Shown here: positions 9,061-16,371 of the stretch, piece after piece
How positions within the stretch are numbered: position 1 is the stretch's first letter
Layout: each line of letters starts with the position of its first letter
NCBI GenBank assembly: GCA_020847545.1
Contig: JADLBV010000070.1
Coordinates: forward strand, 23,131 to 87,130
DNA: 64,000 nucleotides
Source: Phycisphaerales bacterium
Lineage (GTDB): Bacteria > Planctomycetota > Phycisphaerae > Tepidisphaerales > Tepidisphaeraceae
Reading direction: 5' to 3'
Notes under the pieces: model-generated
Told to the model about the DNA's origin: nothing
Seen by the model: only the letters and a program-made list of their open reading frames with translations
Database searches by the model: none
Made by a program: the position numbers and the translations under genes

Positions 9061-9380
9061 ACCCCGGTGAGGTCATCTGGATCGATTTTCCAGGTGTTGT
9101 GCAAACAAAACGTCGCCCCGCCGTCATACTGTCTTCCACATCGTATCACTCAACACGCCCCGATGTGATTGTCGGCCTCATCACCAGCCAACTCGCAAAA
9201 GCCACCGCACCCACGGATTATCATCTGCAAGATTGGCAAGCTGCGGGATTACGCGTCCCCTCCGCGTTCCGTTCATTTCTCATCACGCTTCCACAAGCAT
9301 CCATTGTCAGCACGATGGGTACGCTCTCAGCAACCGACTGGAACCAAGTCCAAGTCCGTATCAAACTTGCGATGGGCTAA
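9057..9380 (+). CDS. MazF/PemK-family endoribonuclease toxin
   Basis: The 107-residue product begins NPGEVIWIDFPGVVQTKRRP, the typical MazF/PemK opening in which a beta strand is followed by the KRRPAVILS strand. It continues with VGLITSQL, and ends with a helix preceded by STMGTLSATDW. MazF-type toxins cleave mRNA at short sequences and are held inactive by their partner. It overlaps the upstream antitoxin gene by four bases. The arginine of the RRPAV segment and the conserved S/T after the third strand are present, so the fold appears intact. Cleavage specificity cannot be read from sequence. Confidence 0.8.
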   Translation: MNPGEVIWIDFPGVVQTKRRPAVILSSTSYHSTRPDVIVGLITSQLAKATAPTDYHLQDWQAAGLRVPSAFRSFLITLPQASIVSTMGTLSATDWNQVQVRIKLAMG

Positions 9381-9394
9381 TAAATCATCACAAA

Positions 9395-9418
9395 ACCGCC
9401 GGTCAATCGGCCGGCGGT
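9395..9418 (-). terminator. Possible terminator between convergent mazF-like and trxA genes
   Basis: An 8-bp stem (ACCGCCGG/CCGGCGGT) with an 8-nt loop lies between the two convergent stop codons. Read on the minus strand it is followed by TTTTGTG, so it best fits termination of the thioredoxin transcript; no T-run follows on the plus strand. Confidence 0.5.
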
Positions 9419-9445
9419 GAGATATTGTAAGTCTTTATTTGGACG

Positions 9446-9775
9446 TTACTTCAGCGCATCCAAGGCTTCGCGGAAGTCTTTTTCGTTGCGCATGCCGACA
9501 AATTTCTGGGCGACTTGTCCATTGTGGAACAAAATGACGGTTGGGATGGCGCTGATGCCGTACTTGATCGAGACATCGCGGTTGGCATCCGTGTCCACCT
9601 TGCCGACCTTGACCTTGCCGGAGTAGGAATCGGCGATCTTGTCGATGGTGGGGGCCAACATCCGGCAGGGCATGCACCATTCGGCCCAGAAATCCACCAA
9701 TACCGGCTCGGCGGATTTGATGACTTCCTGTTCAAAATTCTGATCGGTAAATTCTTTCACATTCGCACTGGCCAT
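9446..9775 (-). CDS. trxA: Thioredoxin with WCMPC active site
   Basis: The 109-residue protein matches thioredoxin in length and fold: FTDQNFEQEV start, active-site segment DFWAEWCMPC with redox cysteines 34 and 37, and cis-proline in SAIPTVILF (Pro78). It would reduce protein disulfides in the cytoplasm using thioredoxin reductase. The dipeptide between the cysteines is Met-Pro instead of the usual Gly-Pro, which can shift redox potential and partner choice. It sits alone between convergent and divergent neighbours, with the PfpI-family gene 87 nt upstream on the same strand. Confidence 0.9.
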   Translation of the reverse strand: MASANVKEFTDQNFEQEVIKSAEPVLVDFWAEWCMPCRMLAPTIDKIADSYSGKVKVGKVDTDANRDVSIKYGISAIPTVILFHNGQVAQKFVGMRNEKDFREALDALK

Positions 9776-9862
9776 GTCAGATGCTCCTCATAATCATGGA
9801 AAATCGTTTATGCGGGATCATAGAAGTGCCCCGGCGCAGAGTCAAACCGTACGATGTTCACA

Positions 9863-10435
9863 TCAACGGACTTGAGGTTTTGCCCATGCCGGGGCGATGG
9901 GTTTGCCTTTGACGCCGTTGGCTTTGCCTTCGGTGACCAGTTGCAGGATCGCCATGGAAAAGGAGGGCAGGTCGTCGGGGCAGCGGGAGGTGATGATGGG
10001 GCCATCGACGACGCATTCCTCATCGACCCATTGGCCGCCGGCGTTGACGACGTCGTCGATGATGGACATGTAGCTGGTGCAGCGCCGACCGCGCAGGGCG
10101 TCGGTGGAGCAGAGCATCCATGGGCCGTGACAGATGGCGGCCATCGGGATTTTCAAGTCGGCGGCCTCGCGGACCAATCGGACCATTCCTTCATCGCGGC
10201 GCATGTGATCGGGTGATGATCCGCCGGGGATGACGATCAGTTGATAGTCGGCGGCGCGAACATCTTTGGCGGATTTTTCCGCTTTTTGCGGGTAGCCTTG
10301 TTTGCCGACGTAGGTTTCGCCTGCTTTGGGTCCGATAACATCCACCCCATGCCCGGCCTCACGGAGACGCAGACGGGGGTATTGCAGCTCCAGGTCTTCG
10401 TAGATTTTTTCGATCAGGATCGCGATTTTGGCCAT
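9863..10435 (-). CDS. DJ-1/PfpI-family protein (glyoxalase/deglycase or peptidase-like)
   Basis: The 190-residue product has the DJ-1/PfpI fold: KIAILIEKIYEDLELQYP start with an acidic residue in YEDLE, VIPGGSSPD near 68-76, and the nucleophile elbow AAICHGPW with Cys102 and His103. PfpI-type members have been described as peptidases, glyoxalases or protein deglycases; sequence alone does not separate these. Ends with a basic tail (KPIAPAWAKPQVR). It is likely a stress protein and may be co-oriented with trxA for redox or carbonyl stress, but the 87-nt gap makes a shared operon uncertain. Confidence 0.85.
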   Translation of the reverse strand: MAKIAILIEKIYEDLELQYPRLRLREAGHGVDVIGPKAGETYVGKQGYPQKAEKSAKDVRAADYQLIVIPGGSSPDHMRRDEGMVRLVREAADLKIPMAAICHGPWMLCSTDALRGRRCTSYMSIIDDVVNAGGQWVDEECVVDGPIITSRCPDDLPSFSMAILQLVTEGKANGVKGKPIAPAWAKPQVR

Positions 10436-10565
10436 GACTCACCTCAATATAAATGCATGTGAAATTTTCATAAGATATTTATTTACAATTACTTACAAAA
10501 TTTCAATCCAGATAATCGATTCCTATCATAGCGTGAAATAAATCACAGAATAGTCTGATAACCAC

Positions 10566-10593
10566 TTGCATTTATAGGACCATTGCGTAGAAT
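10566..10593 (+). promoter_or_regulatory. Putative sigma-70-like promoter for the PEP-CTERM gene at 10760
   Basis: TTGCAT (10566-10571) and TAGAAT (10588-10593) are separated by 16 nt. The same boxes, with an 18-nt spacer, precede the next PEP-CTERM gene (11615-11644). Transcription would start near 10600 and give a leader of about 160 nt. The call is from pattern only. Confidence 0.4.
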
Positions 10594-10685
10594 GAGGTCT
10601 GCTCCGTGGGTGAAGTCCTTGCCGGTTGGTTGACTTATGCCGGGTCGGGAATTTCAGGGAGTAGCCAAGTATGCATGTGATGATT

Positions 10686-10742
10686 GACGCAATGTGCGTC
10701 GCACACAACGGCTCTTGGAGTTGTTGACCCAGTGGATGGGTC
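10686..10742 (+). promoter_or_regulatory. Three consecutive stem-loops in the leader of the PEP-CTERM gene
   Basis: GACGCA/TGCGTC (10686-10700), ACAAC/GTTGT (10705-10724) and GACCCA/TGGGTC (10726-10742) follow one another and end four bases before the AAGGAGG ribosome site at 10746-10752. The last loop, GTGGA, is nearly the loop (GTGGG) of a stem at 11741-11755 upstream of the next PEP-CTERM gene. This fits translational control or mRNA stabilisation, but no known riboswitch is recognised. Confidence 0.4.
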
Positions 10743-10759
10743 GTTAAGGAGGTTCGTCG

Positions 10760-11512
10760 ATGAACTCGAAGTGGTTCAAGTACGCCGCCTCGGCCGTTGT
10801 GGCTGGAGGTATGGCGGTGGGTGGCCTGAGCAGCAGCGCTCAAGCCGGTTCGCTGGTCCTGGGTGACAGCGGCTGGAAGGCAAGCTGGTCATCGGCCTTT
10901 GACAACGCCGGCGGCACATTTGTGACGCTGACGGTTCTGGCGGAAGACGCCAACTCGGTGGTTTTGCAGAAAGTCGCCGCGTTCCGCGATGCTCCCGACC
11001 AGTACGGCTACATCAATGCGATCGAGATCAATTTTGAGCAGATCCGGTCGGATGCGAAGCCGAACATCATCTTCACCAGCGAGCAGGTGTCCAATGACAC
11101 CGGCACCTCGTGGAACGGGTTCAAGTTCATCATCGAAGATGGGCAGACCGGCACCCCCGCCGACACCCAGTTCGATGTGGACGCCACCTTCAACAGTGGT
11201 GACCCGTTTGACACCTCGCCCTTCAAGTTCATCAGCGCGACGGGCATCTCGTCCTCGCCGCAGGTGATCACGGTTGGCGACGGCACGCTGGCCAATGGCG
11301 AAACCTGGCTGCCGGGCATCGGCGCCGGCGCGGGTGAGCTGGTGATCCATGGCGCTCCGGCGACCGATGGGTCCAAGCGGTTCGTCTTCAAGGAACAGCC
11401 CCTCCCAGGCAACGTCATCCCGCTTCCGGCGGCGATGTGGAGCGCCTTGTCGGGTCTGATCGGGCTTGGCGTTTTCGGCTCGGCCAAAGGCCTGCGCCGC
11501 AAGATGGCCTAA
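10760..11512 (+). CDS. PEP-CTERM (VIPLPAA variant) exported protein
   Basis: The 250-residue product has a signal peptide (about 1-30, ending SSSAQAGS), a beta-rich body without a recognised domain, and a C-terminal sorting region IPLPAAMWSALSGLIGLGVF followed by the basic tail RRK. That tripartite tail is the PEP-CTERM signal in the V/I-PLPAA form seen in Phycisphaerae, which directs export and processing by an exosortase. A strong TTAAGGAGG ribosome site precedes ATG 10760. It has its own promoter, structured leader and terminator, so it is a single-gene unit. The body segment FVTLTVLAEDANSVVLQKV suggests a PEP-CTERM structural or surface protein; its ligand is unknown. Confidence 0.85.
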   Translation: MNSKWFKYAASAVVAGGMAVGGLSSSAQAGSLVLGDSGWKASWSSAFDNAGGTFVTLTVLAEDANSVVLQKVAAFRDAPDQYGYINAIEINFEQIRSDAKPNIIFTSEQVSNDTGTSWNGFKFIIEDGQTGTPADTQFDVDATFNSGDPFDTSPFKFISATGISSSPQVITVGDGTLANGETWLPGIGAGAGELVIHGAPATDGSKRFVFKEQPLPGNVIPLPAAMWSALSGLIGLGVFGSAKGLRRKMA

Positions 11513-11536
11513 GTGCTGATCCCGCACTGATTTTCC

Positions 11537-11575
11537 GCGAGGGCCGAAATCTTTCGGCCCTCGCTTTGTTTTTAT
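11537..11575 (+). terminator. Rho-independent terminator after the first PEP-CTERM gene
   Basis: A perfect 13-bp stem (GCGAGGGCCGAAA and its complement, 11537-11564) is followed by CTTTGTTTTT. It lies 25 nt after the stop at 11512. Confidence 0.9.
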
Positions 11576-11614
11576 ATTTTTTACATTTTGGCCTGTTTCC
11601 AAATCGTTTTGACG

Positions 11615-11644
11615 TTGCATCACATCGGGTGTAAACGCTAGAAT
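11615..11644 (+). promoter_or_regulatory. Putative promoter for the PEP-CTERM gene at 11787
   Basis: TTGCAT (11615-11620) and TAGAAT (11639-11644), spacer 18 nt, match the boxes at 10566-10593. A TTGACG overlaps just upstream (11609-11614) as a second possible -35. The implied leader is about 135 nt. Confidence 0.4.
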
Positions 11645-11709
11645 GGTTATCAGACGCTCAGGGGACGTCTCCATAAGTGCTTTTTGTTCATGCACATACA
11701 GTGGGTGCG

Positions 11710-11770
11710 GGCGACAAGCCGGATTTTGTGCAACGGTTTGGCTCAGTGGGTGAGCGGGTCGCCTGTTTTT
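11710..11770 (+). promoter_or_regulatory. Attenuator-like leader structure before the PEP-CTERM gene at 11787
   Basis: GGCGAC (11710-11715) can pair with GTCGCC (11758-11763), enclosing a smaller stem GCTCA-GTGGG-TGAGC (11741-11755). A run of seven T follows the outer stem, so the structure could act as an intrinsic terminator placed directly before the ribosome site AAGGAGG. This is the form expected of transcription attenuation, but the alternative antiterminator fold is not proven. Confidence 0.4.
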
Positions 11771-11786
11771 TTGTAAGGAGGTTTGT

Positions 11787-12473
11787 ATGAAGTCGTATTG
11801 TGCGGCCATTTGCGCCGCGTTGCTGGGCACTTCTTTGGCGTATGCCCAGCCGGTTCCATTTGAGATCGGCGAGTCGGCCAATTTGACGCCGCCGGCAACA
11901 TTCTCCGGATCGATGTCGTATGATCCGGTCCTTTCGCGGTTGACGGTGCTTTTGCAGAACGATTCGCCGTTGGACAATCTCGGTTCATTGACCGGGTTCG
12001 TGTTCAACAGCGATGGCGATGCCGTGGCGACCTATGCCGACCCGGATTTGAACGGCGGCTTTCAGGCCTTGAATGATGGGCCTGGGGCGGATGCCGGTGT
12101 GTTTGGTCAGTATGAATATGGGGCGGCGCTGGGCGGGGAATTTTTGAACGGCGGCGACCCGGACAATGGGTTTTTCCCGCTGGAATCGGGGAATTTCTTC
12201 TTTAACGTCACGATCAACGGCACCGCGGCCGGCGATGCGGTGAAGGTGGAGGATTTTCTGGCTCAAAACGGCGTCAACGGCACGATCGACGCCCCGTTGG
12301 CGGTGCGGTTCAGGGCCTTCGCGGATGGCGGCGACAACATCGTCGGCGTGAAGGCGAAAGTAACCCCCCCACCATCGGCGATTCCTCTGCCGGCGGCGGC
12401 GTGGAGCGCGCTGTCGGGGTTGGCGCTGTTGCCGATGTTCAGGAAACGATTGGCCCGACAACGTCAATCGTAA
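11787..12473 (+). CDS. PEP-CTERM (IPLPAAAW variant) exported protein
   Basis: The 228-residue product starts with a signal peptide (YCAAICAALLGTSLAYAQP) and ends with IPLPAAAWSALSGLALLPMF then a basic tail RKRLARQRQS, the exosortase sorting signal. The body is Gly/Asp/Asn-rich and probably all-beta (LTVLLQNDSPLDNLGSLTGF), with no domain recognised. A TGTAAGGAGG ribosome site precedes the ATG. It is a neighbour in tandem with another PEP-CTERM gene (10760) with similar promoter boxes, but the bodies look unrelated. Ends in an intrinsic terminator at 12501. Confidence 0.85.
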   Translation: MKSYCAAICAALLGTSLAYAQPVPFEIGESANLTPPATFSGSMSYDPVLSRLTVLLQNDSPLDNLGSLTGFVFNSDGDAVATYADPDLNGGFQALNDGPGADAGVFGQYEYGAALGGEFLNGGDPDNGFFPLESGNFFFNVTINGTAAGDAVKVEDFLAQNGVNGTIDAPLAVRFRAFADGGDNIVGVKAKVTPPPSAIPLPAAAWSALSGLALLPMFRKRLARQRQS

Positions 12474-12500
12474 AACCACCTCGGTACAATCGAATGAATA

Positions 12501-12529
12501 GGATGGCTCGTGTCGGGCCATCCTTTTTT
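12501..12529 (+). terminator. Rho-independent terminator after the second PEP-CTERM gene
   Basis: GGATGGC and GCCATCC form a 7-bp stem with a 9-nt loop, followed by TTTTTT. It is 27 nt past the stop codon and precedes the convergent ABC permease gene. Confidence 0.85.
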
Positions 12530-12570
12530 ATTTGATTATTTGCTTGTTGATTCGGGGGAAAAACGGCGGG

Positions 12571-13479
12571 TTATCCTTCGCCGCCGCCCAGTTCGCGGTT
12601 TTGGAAGAGCAACATGCCGGCGCTGAGGGCGAAAATGGCGTAGCAGAGGGCGTAAAGTGCGGCCACGCCCAGATAGAGCCAGATGGTGCTGAGGGCCACG
12701 GCGTTGATGTCGGCCGACAGGGCGCTGGATGAAAAGGCGATGGGTCGATAGACCGTCAATGTCCGCAGGTCAAAGGCTTCGAGATAGGGCAATACGACGC
12801 TCAGAGCGTAGGCCAGCCATTTGACCACCACTGGTTTGTCGGAGAGTGGCGGGCCGCTTAAGGGGAACAAAAATCGGGTCAGGTTGCCGGCGATGTACAG
12901 GATGATGACCACGGGCAGGTTGACCACCAGCGACACCCGCGTGGACAAGGCCACGCCGATGGCCGCCAGGACGCTGATTTGGAGCCAAATGAGCAGTAAG
13001 CTGGGGATCAGGCCGGCCAGGTGCATGTATCGCAGATCCATGAGTTGGCGGATTTCACGCTCATCGAGCGTGGTGGTGCGGAGCTGGTAGTCGCTGGGGA
13101 TGCGCCACCAGGTTGCAAGACACAAAACCGCCCCCAAAACCGCCACCGCCAGCAGGGCCGACAGGATGATTCCCAGATATTTGCCCAGCAGCACCTCCCA
13201 TTTGCGCACGGGCTTGCTCATCAGCGTCAGCATGGTGCGGTCTTCGATTTCGTCGAAGATCGATTTGCTGGTGGCGAAAAGGGTTGCGATCAGCACCAGC
13301 AACAAGACCACGTCCAACCCCACCGATTTGAACATGGTGGTGTCTTCGCCGAAGGTGAAAAAAGGCAACATGCCGAAGATCACCAAAATCGCCGCCCCAA
13401 GGGCGATCAACAGCGAATAAATCGGCTCGACGACGGCCTCGCGAAACGTATGGCGCAGAATGACAAAGGTGCGATACAT
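12571..13479 (-). CDS. ABC-2 type transporter permease
   Basis: The 302-residue protein has about six hydrophobic segments (first at 21-42, then near 58-68, 103-125, 150-175, 180-200 and 265-290) and the cytoplasmic motif FDEIEDRTMLTLMSKPVRKWEVLLGK, typical of ABC-2 permeases of the NatB/GldF-like group. It would form the membrane channel of an exporter. No ATP-binding gene is adjacent on this strand, so the partner ATPase must be elsewhere. The substrate cannot be inferred. It lies downstream of the rluB-like gene, 46 nt away, with the same orientation. Confidence 0.75.
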   Translation of the reverse strand: MYRTFVILRHTFREAVVEPIYSLLIALGAAILVIFGMLPFFTFGEDTTMFKSVGLDVVLLLVLIATLFATSKSIFDEIEDRTMLTLMSKPVRKWEVLLGKYLGIILSALLAVAVLGAVLCLATWWRIPSDYQLRTTTLDEREIRQLMDLRYMHLAGLIPSLLLIWLQISVLAAIGVALSTRVSLVVNLPVVIILYIAGNLTRFLFPLSGPPLSDKPVVVKWLAYALSVVLPYLEAFDLRTLTVYRPIAFSSSALSADINAVALSTIWLYLGVAALYALCYAIFALSAGMLLFQNRELGGGEG

Positions 13480-13525
13480 GCGAGGTGGGAGTGTACCGGC
13501 AGATGGGATGGGATGCCAGAAGTGC

Positions 13526-14350
13526 TTAAGTTTCCTTTTGCCGCTTAACTGGGCGATTAACTGGGCGATCCGATGCGGGAGAGTCGGGAGAAGCGGGTGG
13601 ATTGGCCGCTCGGCGGAGGGAAGCGAGTTCCTTGGGTAAGAGCAGGCGGGATTGTCCGGGGTTTAAGCCATCCAGTGTGAGCGGGCCGAAGCGAATCCGC
13701 GTCAGTTCACGCACCTTGTGACCCAGTTGAGCGAGCATTCGGCGGACCTGACGATTGCGCCCTTCGCGCAGGGTGATCTCCAACAGGCTTTTGTCGCGGG
13801 ATCGTTTGACCAGACGGATTTGGCTGTGCGCGGTCTTGAATCCCTGGCCGCTGCGTCGGTCGGCCAACCAGATGCCTTTGGAGAGGGACTGCACCGTTTC
13901 GGGTTTGACATAGCCATCGACAAATGCGCGGTAAGTCTTTGATACACCATACTTTGGGTGCGTCAGTCGGTTGGTCAGATCGCCATCGTTGGTCAAGAGC
14001 AGCAGGCCTTTGGATTCGGCATCCAGCCGGCCGACGGGATAGACACGGGTGCGAAAATCGGGGGGGAGCAGGTCGATCGCCAGGCGTTGTTCACCTTGAG
14101 CGACGTTGGTGCAATAGACCCCCTTGGGTTTGTTCATGAGGATGTAGTAGCGTTTGTCGGATTTTTGCGGCCGAAGGCGCAGGGGCTGGTCGTCAATCTC
14201 GATGCGGTCTTTTTCCGGATCGACCATGATGGGAAGGTCGATCATGGTTTTGCCGTTGACGCTGATGCGCCCCTGGCGAACCATCTCCTCGATGTTTCGG
14301 CGGGAATCGACGCCGGCGTTGGCGAGAATCTTTTGGATGCGTTCTTTCAT
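13526..14350 (-). CDS. Pseudouridine synthase of the RsuA/RluB family
   Basis: The 274-residue protein has an S4-type RNA-binding start (RIQKILANAGVDSRRNIEEM), the catalytic segment PVGRLDAESKGLLLLTNDG (with Asp in GRLD near 108), and the family closing motif EGRNRQVRRMLAQLGH. These enzymes make pseudouridine in rRNA; RluB-type members act on 23S rRNA. The tail after residue 245 is basic and Pro/Ser-rich. Its start overlaps the stop of queG by ATGA, so queG and this gene are co-translated and both concern RNA modification. Exact rRNA target is inferred, not shown. Confidence 0.88.
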   Translation of the reverse strand: MKERIQKILANAGVDSRRNIEEMVRQGRISVNGKTMIDLPIMVDPEKDRIEIDDQPLRLRPQKSDKRYYILMNKPKGVYCTNVAQGEQRLAIDLLPPDFRTRVYPVGRLDAESKGLLLLTNDGDLTNRLTHPKYGVSKTYRAFVDGYVKPETVQSLSKGIWLADRRSGQGFKTAHSQIRLVKRSRDKSLLEITLREGRNRQVRRMLAQLGHKVRELTRIRFGPLTLDGLNPGQSRLLLPKELASLRRAANPPASPDSPASDRPVNRPVKRQKET

Positions 14351-15291
14351 GCGGAGTTAGTGTATCCCATGATGTTTTGTCGTACGAGGGAGGCGTTGCG
14401 CTGGAGGATCGGCAGCTTGACCCGTTTCATGGCGCTGCGACGGAGATTTTGGCGATAATCCTCATCTTTCCAGCTTAATAGTTGTTCCAGATTGATGGTG
14501 CCGGATGGGAATCGCGGCTGGATGGCCGGGTCATTGGTGTCGGGGGCTTTGGTGTTCCATGGGCAGACTTCCTGACAGATGTCACAACCGAAGAGCCATT
14601 GGCCGATTTTCGGGTGAAATTCGGTTGGGATTTGCTCTTTGCGTTCGATGGTCAGATATGAAATGCAACGACGTGCGTCCAGTTGATAGGGGGCGGTGAT
14701 CGCGCCGGTGGGACAGGCGTCGATGCAACGCCGGCAGGTTCCGCAACGATCGACGGCCGGCTCGTCGGGGGGCAAAGGGAGTGTCGTCAGGATTTCGCCC
14801 AGTAAAACCCACGAGCCGATTTGGGGGTTGATGATGCAGGTGTGTTTGCCCACCCAACCGATGCCGGCGCGGGAAGCCAGTTCCTTTTCCATCACCGGGG
14901 CGGTGTCGACGGCGGCGCGGGTTTTGGCATCGGGATGCTGTTCGCGCAGCCAGTCGGCCAACTGATGAAGCCGATTTTTCATCAATTCGTGATAATCCTC
15001 GCCCAGTGCGTAACGGGCGATTTTGCCTTGTGGATTTTGGTCCGGCGGGGACAACGCAACATGATAATTCATGGCGACGCAGATGATGCTTTGCGTGCCG
15101 GGGAAATAGATGGCCGGGTCGGTGCGTTCGTCGAAGCGGTTGTTCAGATATTGCATCGTGCCGGATTGGCCATCATCCAGCCATTGGCGGAGATAATCGC
15201 GATGGCGGGAGGGTTCGGCCGGGGCGATGCCGACCAGATCGAAGCCGAGTTGACGGCCCCGGCGTTTGATGTCGGCGCAAAGGGCGTGCAT
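14347..15291 (-). CDS. queG: Epoxyqueuosine reductase QueG
   Basis: QueG performs the last step of queuosine synthesis, reducing epoxyqueuosine in tRNA with cobalamin and two [4Fe-4S] clusters. The 314-residue protein shows the catalytic-aspartate segment AAVDTAPVMEKELASRAG (Asp129), a first ferredoxin motif with Cys183/186/189/193 (CGTCRRCIDACP) and a second at Cys236/239/243 (CDICQEVCPWN). Start 15291 is chosen because the open frame upstream runs inside accD, and ATG here lies 9 nt past the accD stop. queE, another gene of this pathway, is at 44063 in the same window. Confidence 0.92.
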   Translation of the reverse strand: MHALCADIKRRGRQLGFDLVGIAPAEPSRHRDYLRQWLDDGQSGTMQYLNNRFDERTDPAIYFPGTQSIICVAMNYHVALSPPDQNPQGKIARYALGEDYHELMKNRLHQLADWLREQHPDAKTRAAVDTAPVMEKELASRAGIGWVGKHTCIINPQIGSWVLLGEILTTLPLPPDEPAVDRCGTCRRCIDACPTGAITAPYQLDARRCISYLTIERKEQIPTEFHPKIGQWLFGCDICQEVCPWNTKAPDTNDPAIQPRFPSGTINLEQLLSWKDEDYRQNLRRSAMKRVKLPILQRNASLVRQNIMGYTNSA

Positions 15292-15299
15292 GGTCTGGG

Positions 15300-16139
15300 T
15301 TATTTGGCGGTGCAGAAATCGGCCAATCGGGCGATTTCGCTGCGCAAATCCTTGCGGTGGACCACAAAGTCGATGAAGCCGTGTTCTTCGAGAAACTCGC
15401 TGCGTTGAAACCCTTCGGGCAGTTCGACCTTGATCGTGTTCCAGATCGTTCGCGGGCCGGCAAAACCGATCAATGCCTTGGGTTCGGCGATGATGAAGTC
15501 TCCGAGCATCGAAAAGGAGGCCGTCACCCCGCCGGTGGTTGGGTCGGCCAAAAGACTGATGAACAACCCCCCCGCATCGTCCAGCCGGGCCAATGCCGCG
15601 CTGGTTTTGGCCATCTGCATCAACGACAGGGTCGATTCCTGCATCCGCGCCCCGCCGGAGCAACTGACGACCAGCAGGGGTAGTTTTTGGTCGGCCGCCG
15701 CCTCGATGGTGCGGGTGATTTTCTCACCCACGACGCTTCCCATCGACCCCATCATGAAGGTGGGGTCCATCACGGCCATCAGGATCGGCCGGCCTTTGAT
15801 GAATCCCTTGCCGCAGACCACGGCGTCGGGGTTGCCGGTCTTGGTCTGTTCGGATTTCAGGCGGTCCTTGTAGGCTTTTTTGTCAACGAATTTCAGCGGG
15901 TCGGCCGGCTCGATGTCGGCATACAGCTCCTCAAAACTGCCCGGATCAACAAGCTGCTCGATCCGCGTGCGGGCCGAGATGCGAAAATGGTTGTCGCACG
16001 AGGGGCAGACATGCAACGATTCCTCAACCGCCTTGCGAAAGAGCATCTCCTCGCATTCGGGGCAGCGCATCCACAGCCCTTCGGGAATCCCTTCATTCTT
16101 CCGGGCCGCCTTGTCCGTTTCACCTGGGATTTGTGACAT
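15300..16139 (-). CDS. accD: Acetyl-CoA carboxylase carboxyltransferase subunit beta
   Basis: AccD transfers the carboxyl group from carboxybiotin to acetyl-CoA, making malonyl-CoA for fatty-acid synthesis. The 279-residue product has the N-terminal zinc ribbon with Cys26, 29, 45 and 48 (RCPECEEML ... VCPSCDNHF) and the crotonase-like core with GKGFIKGRPILMAVMD, SCSGGARMQESTLSLMQM and a C-terminal GPRTIWNTIKVELPEGFQRS. ATG 16139 is preferred over 16157 and 16181 since GAGGTGG lies 5 nt ahead. queG follows after only 8 nt. accA is not in the window. Confidence 0.94.
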   Translation of the reverse strand: MSQIPGETDKAARKNEGIPEGLWMRCPECEEMLFRKAVEESLHVCPSCDNHFRISARTRIEQLVDPGSFEELYADIEPADPLKFVDKKAYKDRLKSEQTKTGNPDAVVCGKGFIKGRPILMAVMDPTFMMGSMGSVVGEKITRTIEAAADQKLPLLVVSCSGGARMQESTLSLMQMAKTSAALARLDDAGGLFISLLADPTTGGVTASFSMLGDFIIAEPKALIGFAGPRTIWNTIKVELPEGFQRSEFLEEHGFIDFVVHRKDLRSEIARLADFCTAK

Positions 16140-16371
16140 CTGATCCACCTCAACCATCAAACAACCCCATATCGTCCGCATGACAGGCCTGATTGCAAGG
16201 CCATTGGGGAGAGAATTATCCCCGGCTTAAAGGCATCTTGCTGGGACGGTGCATCTATTCCGCCAAGTTCGCTGAATTTTCAGAGGGAAATCAAAAAACC
16301 TTCCTGACCCCGTTTTTTTGTTCGAGGCCATTGGAGAGGATTTTGCGGGTGGATTGTAATGCTGCTTACTG

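Noticed and set aside
11700..11765. Similarity to the reverse complement of the 3' end of RNase P RNA (GACAAGCCGGATTTTGTG)
   Set aside because: The rest of an RNase P RNA, including the conserved GAAAGTCC region, is absent and a coding gene occupies the space.
16140..16371. tRNA or small RNA in the gap between accD and rfbD
   Set aside because: No cloverleaf or strong stem structure is visible; nothing definite in this stretch.
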